From contig NZ_BBYK01000058.1 in assembly GCF_001570365.1 (NCBI RefSeq), forward strand, positions 86,348 to 150,347: a stretch of 64,000 nt of DNA, read 5' to 3'. The stretch comes from Microtetraspora fusca. Lineage in GTDB: Bacteria; Actinomycetota; Actinomycetes; Streptosporangiales; Streptosporangiaceae. The notes under the pieces are model-generated. The model was not told the DNA's origin. It saw only the letters and a program-made list of their open reading frames with translations, and did no database searches. The translations under genes were made by a program, and so were the position numbers. Shown one piece after another: positions 52,914 through 62,216 of the stretch (the first letter of the stretch is position 1; each line of letters begins with the position of its first letter).

Positions 52914-55310
52914 TCAGAGCCGCTGCCAGAGGGCGGGAACGTTCGGCGGCTCCCAGCCGGGCAGTGACGTGTGCCCCTGGAGGCACCGGTAGCGCACGCC
53001 GTCGTAGGTCACGACATCGCCCGCCTTGTACGAGGTCCAGGTCGCCCAGGTGGTCTCCCCACTGCCGCCGCCGACTGTCAGGGAGAAGGTCGTCGAGTGG
53101 CTGGCCGACGTACCGGCCGCGTTGAGGTTGATCGTGTAGGTCCCCGCCGTGGTGGTCGAGGACGTGACGATCGTCACCGTCGAGGTCTGCCCCGCGCTGA
53201 TCGTGGAGGGGTTGAAGGTCACGGTCACCCCGGCCGGCGCGTTGCTGGCCGACAACCCCAGGGTCTGCGTGCTGCCGCTGATCACCTGGGTGCCGAGGGT
53301 CGCGGTCGCCGACTGGCCGGCCTGTACGGAGGCCGACGACGGGTTCACCGAGACGGAGAAGTCGTTCGTCGGAGGCTGGTCGCGGCCGACGGTCAAGGAG
53401 AACGTCGCCTCGTGGGTGGTCGAGCCGGCGGTGCCGACGACGGTCACCTGGAAGGTGCCGCCCGTGGCGGTGGAGGAGGCGGACAGGGTCAGCGTGGAGG
53501 ACTGGCCGGCGGTGACCGTCGCCGGGTTGAACGACGCGGTGACGCCGTTGGGCAGCGAGCGCGTGCTCAGAGTGACCGGCTGGGCGCTGCCGGAGGTCAC
53601 GGCGGTGTTCACCTGGGCGGTGGTCGACTGGCCGGCCTGGACGCTGCCGGAGGTCGGGTTGAGGGAGACCGAGAAGTCGTTGCCCGGGTTGGCCGTGCAG
53701 GTCGGCTCACCCGACTGGGCGTTGACGCTGACCGCGGCCCAGGCCGCCTTGACCGCGTCGAACTCGGTGCAGCTGTTCTTGAACAGCGACTTGGCCGCGT
53801 TCAGGGTGGCCACGCGGGCCTTGGCGTGGGTCCACGGAGTGGTCTTCAGGTTCAGGCCGCCCATGAAGATCTGGCCGGCCTTCTGGATGCCGATCCCGGT
53901 GACGGTGGTGCTGTTGCAGGTCGGGCTGGTCGGCTTACCCCCACCGGGGTTGCTGCCCTCCGCGAGGAGGTAGAACCAGTGGTTTTGCGGGCCGGCCGCC
54001 TTGTGCACCTCGGTGTTGGGGATGGAGGCGCTGTAGCAGTTGGGGTCGCCCAGCGCGCTCGGGTTGTACATGTTGCGGATCGGGCCGTTGCCGACGAGGT
54101 TGAGCTGCTCGCCGACCAGGTAGTCCGGCGTGTCGTACGGGGCCGGCTCGTTGGCGTAGTGCTCGGTCAGCGCGCCGAAGATGTCACCGGTGGACTCGTT
54201 CAGCCCGCCGGCCTCGTTGCCGCTGCCCGCGCCACCGGAGCCGGAGAACTGGAAGATCGCGTGGCCGTACTCGTGCGCCACCACGTCGTACGTGGTCGCC
54301 TGCTTGTTGTTGGCCTGGTTGTGGCCGAAGTTGGTGTAGGACCCGTTCCAGTAGGCGTTGACGTCGTTGAGGCCGACCCGGGCGGGGTAGGAGCCGCCTG
54401 ATCCGCTGTGGCCGTTGCGGCCCAGCCAGTCGCGCAGCATGTTCCACTCGACCTGCGCGGCGTACATCGCGTCCACGCAGGCGGTCTCCAGGTCGGTGCC
54501 CGAGCCGTTGCCCCAGCTGTCACTGCTCTTGGTGTAGGCGGTGCCACCCTGCCCGCCGCAGCGCAGCCCCGGCCGGTTCGGGTCGGTCATCGAGTACGAG
54601 CCGCCGGACCCGGAGGTTGCGAGTGTGACGGTGCCGTGGTAGTTGCTGTTGCCGGTGCCGTCCCGCACCTCGTCCCAGGCGTCGATCACCTGGCCGGTCT
54701 TGGCGTCCACGTACACGTGCTGCACGCTGGGGCCGCCGTGCTTGGCGGTGCCGGTGACGACGACCTCCCACGCCAGGCGTGGCCGGGCGGTGGTGGCGTG
54801 CACCACCAGCTCGGGGGTGGCGACGCTGTCGGCGCCGGCCAGTTGGGCGCGGGCGGTGTCCGCCGCGGCATCGGCGGTGACGGTGGCCTTCACGTCGAGC
54901 TTCAGCGTGGTTTCCTGGCCGGTGGCGACGGTCTCGACGACCTGGCCGGAGGGGTCGGTGGCCACCACCACGTCGCCGCCGTAGACCGGCACGCCGCGGT
55001 GGGAACGCTGGTAGGTCAGGTACTGCAGGCCGCGGGTGCCGGCGATGTTGCGTACCAGCTGGAAGGTGTCGTCGGCCGAGGCGTGCAGCGCCGTCGTGTC
55101 GGTGGCCAGTGCCTTGTCGGCACTGGCGACGGCGTTCTTGCGCTGCTGGGCGTCCGGCTGAGCGAACGCCGGCGACGGCGGCGGGGCCACCTGGGCAGCC
55201 GCCTGGGAGCCGTCGGCCCCGGCCGCTGAAGCGGCGGGCACTGCTGTGAGTGTGGTCAAGGTGACCGCCGCCAGCAAGGCGACGGCGCCCGACCTCATCG
55301 TGGGATTCAC
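52914..55310 (-). CDS. Secreted M4 (thermolysin-type) metalloprotease with beta-sandwich repeats and CBM5/12-like end
   Basis: 798 aa. A signal (ALLAAVTLTTLTAVPAASAA) leads to an FTP/PepSY propeptide with RGLQYLTYQRSHRGVPVYGG. The catalytic domain has HEYGH, zinc-binding, and GGLNESTGDIFGALTEHY with the third ligand Glu. C-terminally, two repeats (DFSVSLNPTSGSVQAGQSTT and DFSVSVNPSSASVQAGQSAT) are beta-sandwich units, followed by WTSYKAGDVVTYDGVRYRCL, a CBM5/12-type carbohydrate-binding module. GTG at 55310 is preferred to the ATG four codons later because AGAGGAG lies nine bases upstream. Extracellular degradative enzyme with chitin-like binding. Confidence 0.92.
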   Translation of the reverse strand: MNPTMRSGAVALLAAVTLTTLTAVPAASAAGADGSQAAAQVAPPPSPAFAQPDAQQRKNAVASADKALATDTTALHASADDTFQLVRNIAGTRGLQYLTYQRSHRGVPVYGGDVVVATDPSGQVVETVATGQETTLKLDVKATVTADAAADTARAQLAGADSVATPELVVHATTARPRLAWEVVVTGTAKHGGPSVQHVYVDAKTGQVIDAWDEVRDGTGNSNYHGTVTLATSGSGGSYSMTDPNRPGLRCGGQGGTAYTKSSDSWGNGSGTDLETACVDAMYAAQVEWNMLRDWLGRNGHSGSGGSYPARVGLNDVNAYWNGSYTNFGHNQANNKQATTYDVVAHEYGHAIFQFSGSGGAGSGNEAGGLNESTGDIFGALTEHYANEPAPYDTPDYLVGEQLNLVGNGPIRNMYNPSALGDPNCYSASIPNTEVHKAAGPQNHWFYLLAEGSNPGGGKPTSPTCNSTTVTGIGIQKAGQIFMGGLNLKTTPWTHAKARVATLNAAKSLFKNSCTEFDAVKAAWAAVSVNAQSGEPTCTANPGNDFSVSLNPTSGSVQAGQSTTAQVNTAVTSGSAQPVTLSTRSLPNGVTASFNPATVTAGQSSTLTLSASSTATGGTFQVTVVGTAGSTTHEATFSLTVGRDQPPTNDFSVSVNPSSASVQAGQSATATLGTQVISGSTQTLGLSASNAPAGVTVTFNPSTISAGQTSTVTIVTSSTTTAGTYTINLNAAGTSASHSTTFSLTVGGGSGETTWATWTSYKAGDVVTYDGVRYRCLQGHTSLPGWEPPNVPALWQRL

Positions 55311-55925
55311 TCTTGGTGACTCCTCTGCATGGGGGGCTGCATGGGGGGTGAGCAGTCCGAGCAATCGGACTGGCCCCAAGCTGACACCAAGAGCGTCCGC
55401 GCAATACCCTCCAAATTTGCATAACTCTGGGATATGGATGAATCCCCCAGAAAACCCCACTAAGGGCGAAATTCGGCACTAGATGGTGAAACCTGCTACG
55501 TAGGTGCCACTACGGCGAGCGGACGCGCGACAACGACGACACTGGGCGGCCTCTGAGCCTGGATCCACGGCCTGAAATCGGTCGGTCGTTTTCCGGGTCC
55601 AATTCCTGGACAAGGACCGTTCGGGCAGATCAGAACTCGTTTCAGGCGTGCGAGGGCCGCCGCTCGCAAATCGCGGCCTGTCCACACAATCGTCCGCGCC
55701 GGCAACGCCGCCGCTTGACCCACCTCAGCGGCCAAGCCGCTCCCCTCCGATAGCGCCGGCAGCGCATACGCATCCCTGACCCGTGAGACGATCAACGCCT
55801 CCCGCTCGGCCGGGGCGGTCGCCGTACCGGCGGACGGCGAACCGGGCCGAGGCCGGGCGGTTCATCGTGGCGCGCCTTCGGAGCGTCCCACGCTACGGTG
55901 GCCTGCTGAGCGGAGAGGAGAAACG
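55311..55925. other. Long gene-free stretch between M4 protease and small secreted protein
   Basis: Contains the protease leader region with TGCATGGGGGG repeated at 55326-55336 and 55338-55348. An open minus-strand frame (55496-55795) has no recognisable domain. A GGAGAGGAG ribosome site at the right end belongs to the next gene. Confidence 0.5.
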
Positions 55926-56300
55926 ATGCGGAGCAGACTGACCGCCGCGTTGCTCCTTCTGCTGCCCGTGTTCCTCTTAGCGGGCGCGACCCCGGCGGAC
56001 GCGCTCACCGCGACCCACCGGGCCGCCTCCGTCACGGTCCTCCACGCCGGACCCATCTACACGGCGCACAGGTGGTACGACCTGCCCGCCCCCGGGGTGG
56101 ACCAGCAGCACAGGATGCCCCGGCTGCAGGCGCGCTCCGGCCCGCACACCGTGTCCGGTGGCGTCGCCGTACTTCCCGGTGCCGGGCCGTACCGCGCTCT
56201 CCTCGTTACGGGGCAGCACGGTGCGGCCGGCCCCAGCCTGCCCGTGCCTCCAGGCACGTCGATCGCCCCGGCGCGCGCGCCGCCCTCCACAGCGCAGTGA
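55926..56300 (+). CDS. Small secreted protein, unknown
   Basis: 124 aa. The first 27 residues (MRSRLTAALLLLLPVFLLAG then ATPADA) are a signal with an ADA-type cleavage site. The mature part is Pro/Ala/Gly-rich with two His-rich spots (TATHRAASVTVLHAG; DQQHRMPRLQARSG) and no Cys. No family recognised. A strong ribosome site, GGAGAGGAG, precedes the ATG. It lies 36 bp before the SecDF gene, on the same strand, and may be in one operon. Confidence 0.6.
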   Translation: MRSRLTAALLLLLPVFLLAGATPADALTATHRAASVTVLHAGPIYTAHRWYDLPAPGVDQQHRMPRLQARSGPHTVSGGVAVLPGAGPYRALLVTGQHGAAGPSLPVPPGTSIAPARAPPSTAQ

Positions 56301-56336
56301 CACGTTTCCTATAACGACAAGCCTGTGGAGGCTCGA

Positions 56337-58583
56337 ATGTCACGTGCGCCCTTGTGGCGTGCGTTGGCGGCGCTTGCCGTCATCGCGACCTCGCTGTCGC
56401 TGGCCCTGACCATGGCTCCGCGCCTCGGTCTGGACCTGCGCGGCGGGACCCAGCTCGTCTTCGAGACGAGGGACTCCCCCACGGTCAAGGCGGACTCGGA
56501 AGCCGCCGACCGTGCTCTCGACGTCCTCCGGCGCCGCGCGGACGCCCTCGGAGTCGTCGATCCCACCCTGGTCCGTTCCGGCGAGAACAGGATCATCGCC
56601 GAGCTGCCCGGCGTGCTCGACCCGCGTGAGGCGGCCAAGGTCATCGGCAAGACCGCGCAGCTCAATTTCCACTCGGTCCTCGGCGCCGCCGAGGACGGCG
56701 ACAAGGACGCCGTCGCGGACGAGAGCGGCCAGAAGCTGAAGCTCGGCCCGGTGGCCATCAGCGGGGCCGACGTTACCGACGCCGCGGCGTACACCGATCC
56801 CCAGATGGGGTTCGGCTGGTTCGTCACCATCGATTTCAAGGAGGCGGGCCCCTGGCGGGAGCTCACCGGGAAGGCGGCCTGCGAGCCGATCGGCGATCCC
56901 AAACGCAGGGTGGCCATCGTGCTCGACAACGAGGTCATCTCCTCGCCGCAAGTGAACGACACGGTGGGCTGCAACGCCGGCATCGCCGGCGGCACCACCC
57001 AGATCACCGGATCGTTCAGCGCCGAGGAGGCGCAGAACCTGGCGGTGCTGATCAAGGGCGGTTCGCTCCCGGTGCCGCTTGAGCTGGTCGAGCAGCGCAC
57101 GGTCGGCCCGACGCTCGGCGCCGAGGCGATCGAGGCCAGCGCGAAGGCGGGAGTCCTCGGTGTGCTCCTCACCGCGCTGTTCATCGGCGTCATCTACCGC
57201 CTGGTGGGCGTGCTCGCCGCAGTCGCCCTCGGCTGCTACGCGTTGATCTCGTACGCGGGGCTGGTGGCGCTCGGGGCCACCCTGACCCTGCCCGGCCTGG
57301 CCGGTTTCGTGCTGGCGATCGGCATGGCGATCGACGCCAACGTGCTGGTCTTCGAACGGGCCAGGGAGGAGTATCACGAGTGGCCCCGCAGGGGCCTGCG
57401 CGCCGCGCTCGACCGGGGGTACAAGAACGCCTGGAGCGCGATCGCCGACTCCAACATCACCACCCTGCTCGCGGCCGGTCTGCTGTTCTGGCTGGCGTCG
57501 GGACCGGTCAAGGGATTCGGGGTGACGCTGGCCATCGGCGTCATCGTCTCGATGTTCTCGGCGATGGTGATCACTCGGGTGCTCACCCACCTGGTGATCG
57601 GCCGGATCGGCCCGAAGGCGTCCGGCCTGTCGTCGGTCGGCCGGGTGCGGTCCTGGTTGACCCGGCGGAACCCGGACTTGATGTCGCGCAACCGGCTCTG
57701 GCTCGTCATCTCGGCCGGGCTGCTCGTGGTGATGGCCGCGGGTCTCTTCACCCGCGGGCTGAACTACGGCGTGGAGTTCACCGGCGGCCGGATCATGGAG
57801 TTCGCCACCAGTCGGACCGTCGACGCCGGGACGGCCAGGCAGGCGGTGTCGGACGCCGGGTTCCCCTCGGCCGTCGTGCAGATGTCGGGCGACGCGATCT
57901 CCGTACGGACCGGGCAGATCGGCGCCGACGACGTGGTGCGCATCGAGAAGAAGCTGGGCGAGCGGGTGGGTGAGGTCACCAAGCAGCGTGACGAGCTGAT
58001 CGGGCCGAGCATGGGTGAGGAACTGCGCAGGAACGCGCTCATCGCGCTCGGCGTCGCGCTGGCGGCGCAGCTCGTCTACCTCGCGATCCGGTTCCGATGG
58101 ACGTTCGGCGCCGCCAGCGTGGCCGCGCTGTTCGTGGACACCTTGGCCGTCGTCGGCGCGTTCGCCTGGCTGGGCAAACCCATCGACGGTGTCTTCCTGG
58201 CCGCCCTGCTCACGATCGTCGGCTACTCGGTCAACGACAAGGTCATCGTCTTCGACCGGGTCAGAGAACTGTGGCCGGCGAACCGGAAGACGCCGTTCGA
58301 CCGCGTCGTCAACACCGCGATCCTGCAGACGGTGCCACGCACGGTGAACACCGGCGGCAGCACGATGTTCGTCGTGGCGGCGCTGGCGGTGTTCGGCGGT
58401 GACTCCCTGCGGGACTTCGCGATCGCGCTGCTCATCGGCATCTTCGTCGGCACGCTGTCGTCGATGTTCTTGGCCGGGCCTGCGGCGATCGAGCTGGAGC
58501 GGTTCAGCAAGCAGCCACCGCCCCAGCAGACGAGCAAGCGGCGGGCGCCCCACGTCCGCGAAGGGTCGGGCGCGGTGGTCTGA
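56337..58583 (+). CDS. secDF: SecDF fusion protein (protein-export accessory subunit)
   Basis: 748 aa. An N-terminal TM is followed by GLDLRGGTQLVFE (SecD motif D1, residues 31-43). Six SecD-type TMs include FVLAIGMAIDANVLVFERAR (motif D4). A second half begins near residue 450 with GLNYGVEFTGGRIMEF (SecF), SNRLWLVI-like TM and GYSVNDKVIVFDRVRE (F4-type). SecD and SecF use the proton gradient to help late steps of Sec export. Actinomycetes usually have separate secD and secF by yajC; a fused extra copy is an accessory. ATG at 56337 has GGAGG five bases upstream. A perfect terminator follows. Confidence 0.92.
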   Translation: MSRAPLWRALAALAVIATSLSLALTMAPRLGLDLRGGTQLVFETRDSPTVKADSEAADRALDVLRRRADALGVVDPTLVRSGENRIIAELPGVLDPREAAKVIGKTAQLNFHSVLGAAEDGDKDAVADESGQKLKLGPVAISGADVTDAAAYTDPQMGFGWFVTIDFKEAGPWRELTGKAACEPIGDPKRRVAIVLDNEVISSPQVNDTVGCNAGIAGGTTQITGSFSAEEAQNLAVLIKGGSLPVPLELVEQRTVGPTLGAEAIEASAKAGVLGVLLTALFIGVIYRLVGVLAAVALGCYALISYAGLVALGATLTLPGLAGFVLAIGMAIDANVLVFERAREEYHEWPRRGLRAALDRGYKNAWSAIADSNITTLLAAGLLFWLASGPVKGFGVTLAIGVIVSMFSAMVITRVLTHLVIGRIGPKASGLSSVGRVRSWLTRRNPDLMSRNRLWLVISAGLLVVMAAGLFTRGLNYGVEFTGGRIMEFATSRTVDAGTARQAVSDAGFPSAVVQMSGDAISVRTGQIGADDVVRIEKKLGERVGEVTKQRDELIGPSMGEELRRNALIALGVALAAQLVYLAIRFRWTFGAASVAALFVDTLAVVGAFAWLGKPIDGVFLAALLTIVGYSVNDKVIVFDRVRELWPANRKTPFDRVVNTAILQTVPRTVNTGGSTMFVVAALAVFGGDSLRDFAIALLIGIFVGTLSSMFLAGPAAIELERFSKQPPPQQTSKRRAPHVREGSGAVV

Positions 58584-58598
58584 GCCGTTTCGTGGTGA

Positions 58599-58631
58599 CA
58601 CGCCGGTCGAGGTCACCCCTCGACCGGCGTG
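58599..58631 (+). terminator. Perfect 14-bp terminator after SecDF
   Basis: CACGCCGGTCGAGG and CCTCGACCGGCGTG are exact complements around TCACC, starting 16 bp past the stop codon. Confidence 0.8.
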
Positions 58632-58842
58632 ATCGCTGCGGCCGGCAGACGGGCGGATCCTGGCCTCACCGGTGGGCCACCCTGGGGATCCCAACCCCGT
58701 ACGGCGTCCGACCGGCCCCAATCCCATCCGCGGTGTGGGTCGATTTCGACGACTCGGCTGCGGCCTGCCCGAACCGCCCCGCTGAGCCGGCGAACGGTCA
58801 CCGATCCAACCGATCTACAAGTGTGATCCCAATACTGGCGCC

Positions 58843-60252
58843 ATGCGTATGAACAAGCCGGCGTGGTCGGCGGCCCTACTCGCCCTGACCGCGGTCATCG
58901 CCTCTCCCGCCCAGCCCGCCGCCAGCGCGGCCGTCGGCGGCAGCAGGGATTTCGACGGCGACGGATATCAGGACCTGGCAGTCGGCACCAACGGTCTCAG
59001 CGCAGGGGTCGTGATCCTGCACGGAGGGCCGGACGGCATCAATCGCTACACGGTGCGCCGTCCCCCGGAGAACTGCACGCCCGGCTGCTTCGGTTCGGGC
59101 GATCCGGTGGCCGCCGGCGACCTCGACGGCGACAACGCGGCCGAGGTCGTCTTCGCCAACAGATACGGGTACGTGCAGATCGACTCCTGGAAGTCGGGGC
59201 ACGCCGAGACGGTCTACTCCGGACAGGGGCCCGGCGAGAACACGCGGTTCCTCAGGGTCGGGGAGTTCGACGGTCGGCCGGGCGCCGACGTGATCGGCAT
59301 CCAGGACACCCACGTTCAGGGCAAGACTCGGGTCTACCTCGTCTCCCAGCTGGTTTCCCGCCTCAACGGCGGCGGGTGGACCCGTAACCGCCTCTACGAC
59401 GGGCCCGTCTATGTGAAGTCCATCGCCACCGGCGACGTACGTGGCGGCGGCAAGCAGCAGATGGCGATGATCGTTCACAGGTGGGTGGACGAACAGGAGG
59501 AGTCTCCCTACCTGTGGCTGCTGGACGACGTGACCAAGGACCCGGTGACGCTCGACAGCGGCCTGTGGGCCTGGGGCGGCCTGTGCACCACCCAGAACAG
59601 GGACGTGCTGGGGTGCCCGAAGCAGGATTCCCAGGTGGCGATGGGCGACGTGAACGGCGACGGGCGACTGGACGTGGTGATGGCCACCCCGAGCACCCGC
59701 GGCCTGCAGGTGTGGTACGGCTCGGCGTCGGGTTTCTCCCAGTTCCCCGGGTTCTCCAGGCACGACCTCAACTGGTTCGACGCCGGTACCGGGCGCAGGC
59801 TCGACCTGGACGTGGGTGACATCAACGGCGACGGCGCCGATGACATCGTCCTGGGCCTTCCCGACGCCGACGTCGAGGGACAGCACAGAGCGGGCCAGGT
59901 CGTGGTCATCCCCGGGTCCCCGAACTCGGCCCGTGGCCCGGCGGTCGATGCCGTGCGGATCATCACGCAGGACCGCATGAGCTCCCCCGGGGAGCCCGAC
60001 ACCGACCCCATCGGCGAGCAGTCCCAGGGGCGTGACAGCTTCGGTCAGACCGTCAGGGTGCTCGACGTCACCGGCGACGGCAAGGCCGAGGTCATCGTCG
60101 GCGCCCCGGGCAAGTACGCGCACCATGGCATGATCGTGGTCCTGCGTGGATCGGCCTCCGGCGTCTCCAGCAGCGGCACCCAGGTCTTCCGCTCCGATCA
60201 GTTGGGTATCGGCTCAGTGAGCACTCAGCTCGGCAGTTCCCTGTCCCGCTGA
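58843..60252 (+). CDS. Secreted FG-GAP repeat protein (integrin-like beta-propeller)
   Basis: 469 aa. A signal (ALLALTAVIASPAQPAASAA) precedes repeated calcium-type loops: DFDGDGYQDLAVG (about 36-48), DLDGDNAAEVVFA, GDVNGDGRLDVVMA, GDINGDGADDIVLG and VTGDGKAEVIVGAP. These are FG-GAP/VCBS units forming a seven-bladed propeller. Such exported proteins bind ligands or substrates outside the cell; catalysis unlikely. The C-terminus ends in a typical GSVSTQLGSSLSR without a clear anchor. It follows SecDF by 259 bp with a strong terminator between, so expression is probably separate. Confidence 0.88.
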   Translation: MRMNKPAWSAALLALTAVIASPAQPAASAAVGGSRDFDGDGYQDLAVGTNGLSAGVVILHGGPDGINRYTVRRPPENCTPGCFGSGDPVAAGDLDGDNAAEVVFANRYGYVQIDSWKSGHAETVYSGQGPGENTRFLRVGEFDGRPGADVIGIQDTHVQGKTRVYLVSQLVSRLNGGGWTRNRLYDGPVYVKSIATGDVRGGGKQQMAMIVHRWVDEQEESPYLWLLDDVTKDPVTLDSGLWAWGGLCTTQNRDVLGCPKQDSQVAMGDVNGDGRLDVVMATPSTRGLQVWYGSASGFSQFPGFSRHDLNWFDAGTGRRLDLDVGDINGDGADDIVLGLPDADVEGQHRAGQVVVIPGSPNSARGPAVDAVRIITQDRMSSPGEPDTDPIGEQSQGRDSFGQTVRVLDVTGDGKAEVIVGAPGKYAHHGMIVVLRGSASGVSSSGTQVFRSDQLGIGSVSTQLGSSLSR

Positions 60253-60439
60253 CTCGGTTCCCTACGGCGGCGCCGAGCGGGACAGGAAGGGCCAGCCCTC
60301 GACGTCCTTCTGGTGATGTCGTCTCGAAGCTCCCGAAGTTACGGCGAGCCGCAATGTAGGGACGGTCAGTCAGCAGGCAGCCCGGCCGGCCTCGTTCCAA
60401 GTCGACGCCAAGTCGATCACTAAAGCGCACTGCGACGCT

Positions 60440-60461
60440 TCGGTGTCGATAACGACACCGA
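60440..60461. terminator. 9-bp hairpin with ATAA loop
   Basis: TCGGTGTCG and CGACACCGA pair perfectly. It lies 59 bp past the end of the minus-strand CGNR gene and 187 bp past the FG-GAP stop, so it may serve the CGNR gene. Confidence 0.45.
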
Positions 60462-60520
60462 GGAGGCGGCCGGGACGGAGTCCCCCTTCCCCTTCACGTC
60501 ACGGTCTCAAGGAGGTTTCG

Positions 60521-61129
60521 TCAGTCCGCCTTCGACTGGGTGCGTCGGGCGTAGGCGCGTGCGGCGCGGGCGCGGTCGCCGCAGCGGATGGAGCACCAGT
60601 GGCGGCGGCCGTGGCGCAGCAGGTAGCGGTTGCAGGGGGTGGAACCGCAGGCGGTGAGGCGGTCGGCGTCGGGGCCGGTGAGGAGGTCGGCCGCGTTGGC
60701 CGCAAGGGCCGCGAGAGCGCGGTCGAGGATCTCGTTGGTGGGGCACGGCGCCGCCCGGTAGGGGCCGTTCTTCTCGTCCCAGTACAGCAGGGCGGCCGTG
60801 GGGGCCCTGCTCAGGGCGTCATTGACGGCGGACACAGCGGTGGGCAAGGCGGGCAGCCCGGCAACACGGGCGGCGAACAATCCCCTGACGTGTTCGCGCA
60901 GCGAGCGGAGCTGCGTCGCGCACATCTCTCGCACCCCGGCATCGGCGGGAGCGAGGCCGCGTTCGGTGAGCCACTGATTCGTCGCCGCAGGGGTGCCGAG
61001 GAGATCGATGAACTGCCCTCCGGGCAGCGCGATTGCGCTGTTGACGAAGTCGAGGGCGAGGTAGTCCTCCGCACCCGGCGCGGGCGGCGCCACAGAGTCG
61101 GCGGTCAGGAACTCGCTCATGGCATTCAT
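60521..61129 (-). CDS. ABATE/CGNR zinc-finger regulator
   Basis: 202 aa. N-terminal ABATE-type domain: DYLALDFVNSAIALPGGQFI, LREHVRGLFAARVAGLPALP. The C-terminus is the CGNR finger: CGSTPCNRYLLRHGRRHWCS and IRCGDRARAARAYARRT, with four Cys and Asp in the third position of CGNR (CGDR). Members are transcription regulators in actinomycetes. Divergent from an MBL-fold gene; a gap with three copies of one short motif separates them. Two closely spaced in-frame ATGs (61129 and 61120) leave the exact start open. Confidence 0.88.
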   Translation of the reverse strand: MNAMSEFLTADSVAPPAPGAEDYLALDFVNSAIALPGGQFIDLLGTPAATNQWLTERGLAPADAGVREMCATQLRSLREHVRGLFAARVAGLPALPTAVSAVNDALSRAPTAALLYWDEKNGPYRAAPCPTNEILDRALAALAANAADLLTGPDADRLTACGSTPCNRYLLRHGRRHWCSIRCGDRARAARAYARRTQSKAD

Positions 61130-61142
61130 GGTACGGCTTGCA

Positions 61143-61199
61143 TTCATCCGTGAGACACCGCTACCGTCATTCACGGATAAACCGCTCTTCATCCGTGAG
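61143..61199. promoter_or_regulatory. Three TTCATCCGTGAG-type repeats in the CGNR/MBL gap
   Basis: TTCATCCGTGAG occurs at 61143-61154 and 61188-61199 in direct orientation, and its inverse TTCACGGAT at 61170-61178. The core ATCCGTGA is exact in all three. The sites fill the 78-bp gap and probably bind the CGNR regulator. Confidence 0.7.
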
Positions 61200-61207
61200 G
61201 TTTTTCG

Positions 61208-61996
61208 ATGGCTGATACCAGGACGACCACTGAGGAGATCCCCGTACGCGTCTTCGGCGGCCCGACCGCCCTTTTCGAGTACGGTGGCCTGCGATTCTTG
61301 ACCGACCCGACCTTCGACGCTCCCGGCGACTATCAGGTACCGGGCGGCCAGTTGACCAAGACGGCGCCTTCCACCGCCGCGCCGGCCGACCTCGGCCGTA
61401 TCGACGTGGTCCTGCTCTCCCACGACGAGCACCCCGACAACCTCGACCACTCAGGCCGAGCCCTGCTCGCCGACGTCCCGCTCACCCTCACCACGCCCGG
61501 GGGTGAGCAGCGCCTGAAGAATGGGGTCAAGGGGCTGGCCGACTGGGAGTCGATCGAACTGGACCGCCCCGGCGGCGGCACGATCACCGTCACGGGCGTG
61601 CCCGCCATCCACGGCCCCGGCACACGTGAGGAGGTCGAGCCGTTCACCGGCCAAGTCGTCGGATTCGTGCTGACCGGAGAGAGCCTGCCCACCGTCTACA
61701 TCAGCGGCGACAACGCCTCGCTCGACCTGGTCAAGCAAATCGGCGAACGCTTCGGCCCGGTGGACACCGCCATCCTCTTCGCCGGAGCTCCTCGCTTCAC
61801 CGTCCTCTTCGACGGCGCGCTCATTGTCCTCGACAGCGCCCAGGCTGCCGAGGCTGCCAAGATTCTCGACGCCCGCAGGGTGGTTCCCGTCCACTACAAC
61901 GGCTGGGCCCACTTCACAGAAGGCCGTGAGGAGCTGGTTGCCGCTTTCACCGCCGCTGGGCTTGTTGACCGCTTGGACCTGGGTGACCCGGCCTGA
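61208..61996 (+). CDS. Metallo-beta-lactamase-fold hydrolase (UlaG-like)
   Basis: 262 aa. Begins with VRVFGGPTALFEYGGLRFLT, the UlaG-like start. The metal motif is LLSHDEHPDNLDH, a variant of HxHxDH with an inserted Glu/Pro; IHGPGT, YISGDNAS and VPVHYNGWAHF provide the further ligands. Members act as metal-dependent lactonases or phosphodiesterases. Divergent from the CGNR gene, which probably regulates it. GAGG precedes the ATG by 8 bp. Substrate unknown. Confidence 0.88.
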   Translation: MADTRTTTEEIPVRVFGGPTALFEYGGLRFLTDPTFDAPGDYQVPGGQLTKTAPSTAAPADLGRIDVVLLSHDEHPDNLDHSGRALLADVPLTLTTPGGEQRLKNGVKGLADWESIELDRPGGGTITVTGVPAIHGPGTREEVEPFTGQVVGFVLTGESLPTVYISGDNASLDLVKQIGERFGPVDTAILFAGAPRFTVLFDGALIVLDSAQAAEAAKILDARRVVPVHYNGWAHFTEGREELVAAFTAAGLVDRLDLGDPA

Positions 61997-62097
61997 CCAG
62001 GCGCCAACCGGCACCTCGGTAGGGCCTGTCGGCTCGCGGCCTCCACCGGCTCGGCCTGCCGCAGCGGCGCCCACACATCCTGGGGTCTTGTCCGAGT

Positions 62098-62178
62098 GTC
62101 GTCCACCATGAGCATCGACACGGCACCGAGGCAGAGGTCGACTTCGGTGATGTCATGGTGCGGATCGCTCGGCCGTAG
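62098..62178 (+). mobile_element. IS21-family (IstA) transposase fragment
   Basis: VVHHEHRHGTEAEVDFGDVM and VRIARP before a stop match the region around the first catalytic Asp of IstA proteins (AEVDFGDVWV). Only 27 codons remain. No flanking terminal repeats found. Confidence 0.5.
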
Positions 62179-62216
62179 AGTCACCCGGTGCAGCCCCGCA
62201 GGTACGTGTCGCCTGG

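Noticed and set aside
55496..55795. Minus-strand ORF of 99 codons
   Set aside because: No motif, ribosome site or neighbours; too weak to list as a gene.
56340..58727. 795-codon minus-strand frame opposite SecDF
   Set aside because: GC-rich antisense artefact; Arg/His/Asp-rich, no motifs, mirrors a well-supported membrane protein.
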